The position numbers and the translations under genes were made by a program. From assembly GCA_029975965.1 (NCBI GenBank), contig JARKOV010000098.1, positions 1 through 5,173 of the forward strand: a DNA stretch of 5,173 bases, given 5' to 3'. Source of the stretch: Anaerolinea sp. Its GTDB lineage: Bacteria; Chloroflexota; Anaerolineae; Anaerolineales; Anaerolineaceae. Within the stretch, counting starts at the first letter, position 1. Every line of letters begins with the position of its first letter. This document shows, piece by piece, positions 4,221 through 5,173 of this stretch. The notes beneath the pieces were generated by a model, which saw only the letters and a list, made by a program, of their open reading frames with translations, was not told where the DNA came from and searched no databases.

Positions 4221-5173
4221 ATGGACTCCAAGACCACCTTGCTCCGCGTCGACAAAGTCTCTCGTGATTATGGTACGGGCGAGCGCCGGTTTACGGCAGT
4301 CAAGGATATCAACTTGACTCTGCAAGCGGGTGAGTTCGTGGCCCTGCTAGGCCCGTCCGGCTGCGGCAAAAGCACCCTGCTGCGCATGATCACCGGCCTG
4401 ATTGCCCCAAGCCAGGGCACAGTCTTCTACCGCGATAAGCCGGTAATAGGCGTCAACCCGCATACCACCATGGTCTTTCAGTCTTTCGCACTCTATCCCT
4501 GGCTGAGCGTCCTGGGCAATGTGGCCCTGGCCCTACAGGCCAGAGGGATTCCCACGGATGAAAGCCAGCAGCGCGCGATCAAGCTGATCGACCTGGTGGG
4601 CATGGACGGCTTCGAGAATGCGTACCCACGTGAATTGTCCGGCGGGATGCGCCAGAAAGTCGGCTTTGCACGGGCGCTGGCCGTGGAGCCGGAGATGCTG
4701 TGCCTGGACGAGCCGTTCAGCGCCCTGGACGTGCTGAGCGCCGAGGCCCTGCGCGGCGAGCTGCTGGAATTGTGGACCAACCAGCGGCTCCCGATTCAAG
4801 CCATTCTGATGGTCAGCCACAACATCGAGGAAGCAATCAGCATGGCCGACCGGATCGTGGTCATGGACAAGGAACCGGGCCGCATCGTCACCGAGTTTCC
4901 GGTCAACCTGCCTCGTCCGCGTTCCCGCACACAGCCGGGCTTCGAAGCCCTGATGGACCGCATCTACGCCGCCATCGCCGGCCGGACCGAACCGGAAGCG
5001 CTGGAAGTCGGCACCGCTCCCGGCGCGCCAGGCCAGACCAGGCTTTTGCCCCCATCTTCGGTGAACGCCCTGGCCGGTATGCTGGAACATCTCAATGAAG
5101 CGGAGGGTAAACACGACATCTACCAGCTCGACCACGATCTGGAGATCGACATGGAAGACCTGGTGCATACCAT
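4221..5173 (+). CDS. ABC transporter ATP-binding protein, NitT/TauT type with C-terminal AAA-associated region (partial)
   Basis: This is the ATPase that powers the preceding permease from the cytoplasmic face. The frame is open to the window end (317 codons, no stop). All nucleotide-binding motifs are intact: Walker A GPSGCGKST (44-52), Q-loop FQSFALYPW (86-94), signature LSGGMRQ (139-145), Walker B MLCLDEP (159-165), D-loop SALD (167-170) and H-loop histidine 200. After a linker (about 240-278), VNALAGMLEHLNEAEGKHD (281-299) and the following residues look like the start of the AAA_assoc_C domain (PF09821 from memory), a helical, possibly ligand-sensing region on some NitT/TauT ATPases. GGAG (4209-4212) lies 8 bases before ATG 4221. 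The nearer ATG at 4214 is out of frame and soon stops. No promoter separates it from the permease, so the two are co-transcribed. Confidence 0.93.
   Translation, partial: MDSKTTLLRVDKVSRDYGTGERRFTAVKDINLTLQAGEFVALLGPSGCGKSTLLRMITGLIAPSQGTVFYRDKPVIGVNPHTTMVFQSFALYPWLSVLGNVALALQARGIPTDESQQRAIKLIDLVGMDGFENAYPRELSGGMRQKVGFARALAVEPEMLCLDEPFSALDVLSAEALRGELLELWTNQRLPIQAILMVSHNIEEAISMADRIVVMDKEPGRIVTEFPVNLPRPRSRTQPGFEALMDRIYAAIAGRTEPEALEVGTAPGAPGQTRLLPPSSVNALAGMLEHLNEAEGKHDIYQLDHDLEIDMEDLVHT

Noticed and set aside
1..5173. CRISPR array, tRNA or rRNA genes
   Set aside because: No regularly spaced direct repeats, no tRNA-like cloverleaf arms with the TTCGA motif in context, and no rRNA-like sequence were seen on either strand.

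Overview
The window holds four protein genes on GC-rich DNA. They are a partial minus-strand GNAT acetyltransferase of the Eis type, a small heat-shock protein (Hsp20), a two-domain ABC permease, and the start of its ATPase. The gene types, the Eis-like protein and the permease/ATPase pair with an AAA-associated C-terminal region suggest an environmental, possibly thermophilic bacterium, and a Chloroflexota relative is my best guess. No rRNA or lineage marker is present, so the taxonomy is inference only.

Layout: bases 1-1169 (minus) carry the acetyltransferase, which lacks only its C-terminal end. A divergent 353-base intergenic region (1170-1522) follows. It has a possible promoter for the acetyltransferase with a palindrome in its spacer, a nested set of inverted repeats (1293-1357), and a leader in front of hsp20. 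In that leader the hsp20 Shine-Dalgarno sequence can pair with bases 1431-1438. Hsp20 (1523-1948, plus) ends at a textbook intrinsic terminator (2019-2062). Four bases after its T-run begins a near-consensus promoter with an extended -10 (2067-2094).

That promoter starts a leader of about 375 bases before the permease gene (2476-4203). The ATPase gene follows 17 bases later (4221 to the window end), so the two form an operon. They should build one membrane importer of the NitT/TauT type. Its substrate cannot be read from the sequence, and no substrate-binding protein gene is in view.

The most interesting part is the transporter leader. Bases 2203-2210 can pair with 2323-2330, closing a junction that holds two strong hairpins (2219-2259 and 2261-2313). 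The same 2323-2330 strand is also the 5' arm of a terminator-like hairpin that ends in a T-run (2323-2349). This is the layout of a riboswitch or attenuator with an antiterminator. I could match it to no known class. The hsp20 leader is a second, separate candidate RNA switch, possibly a thermosensor.
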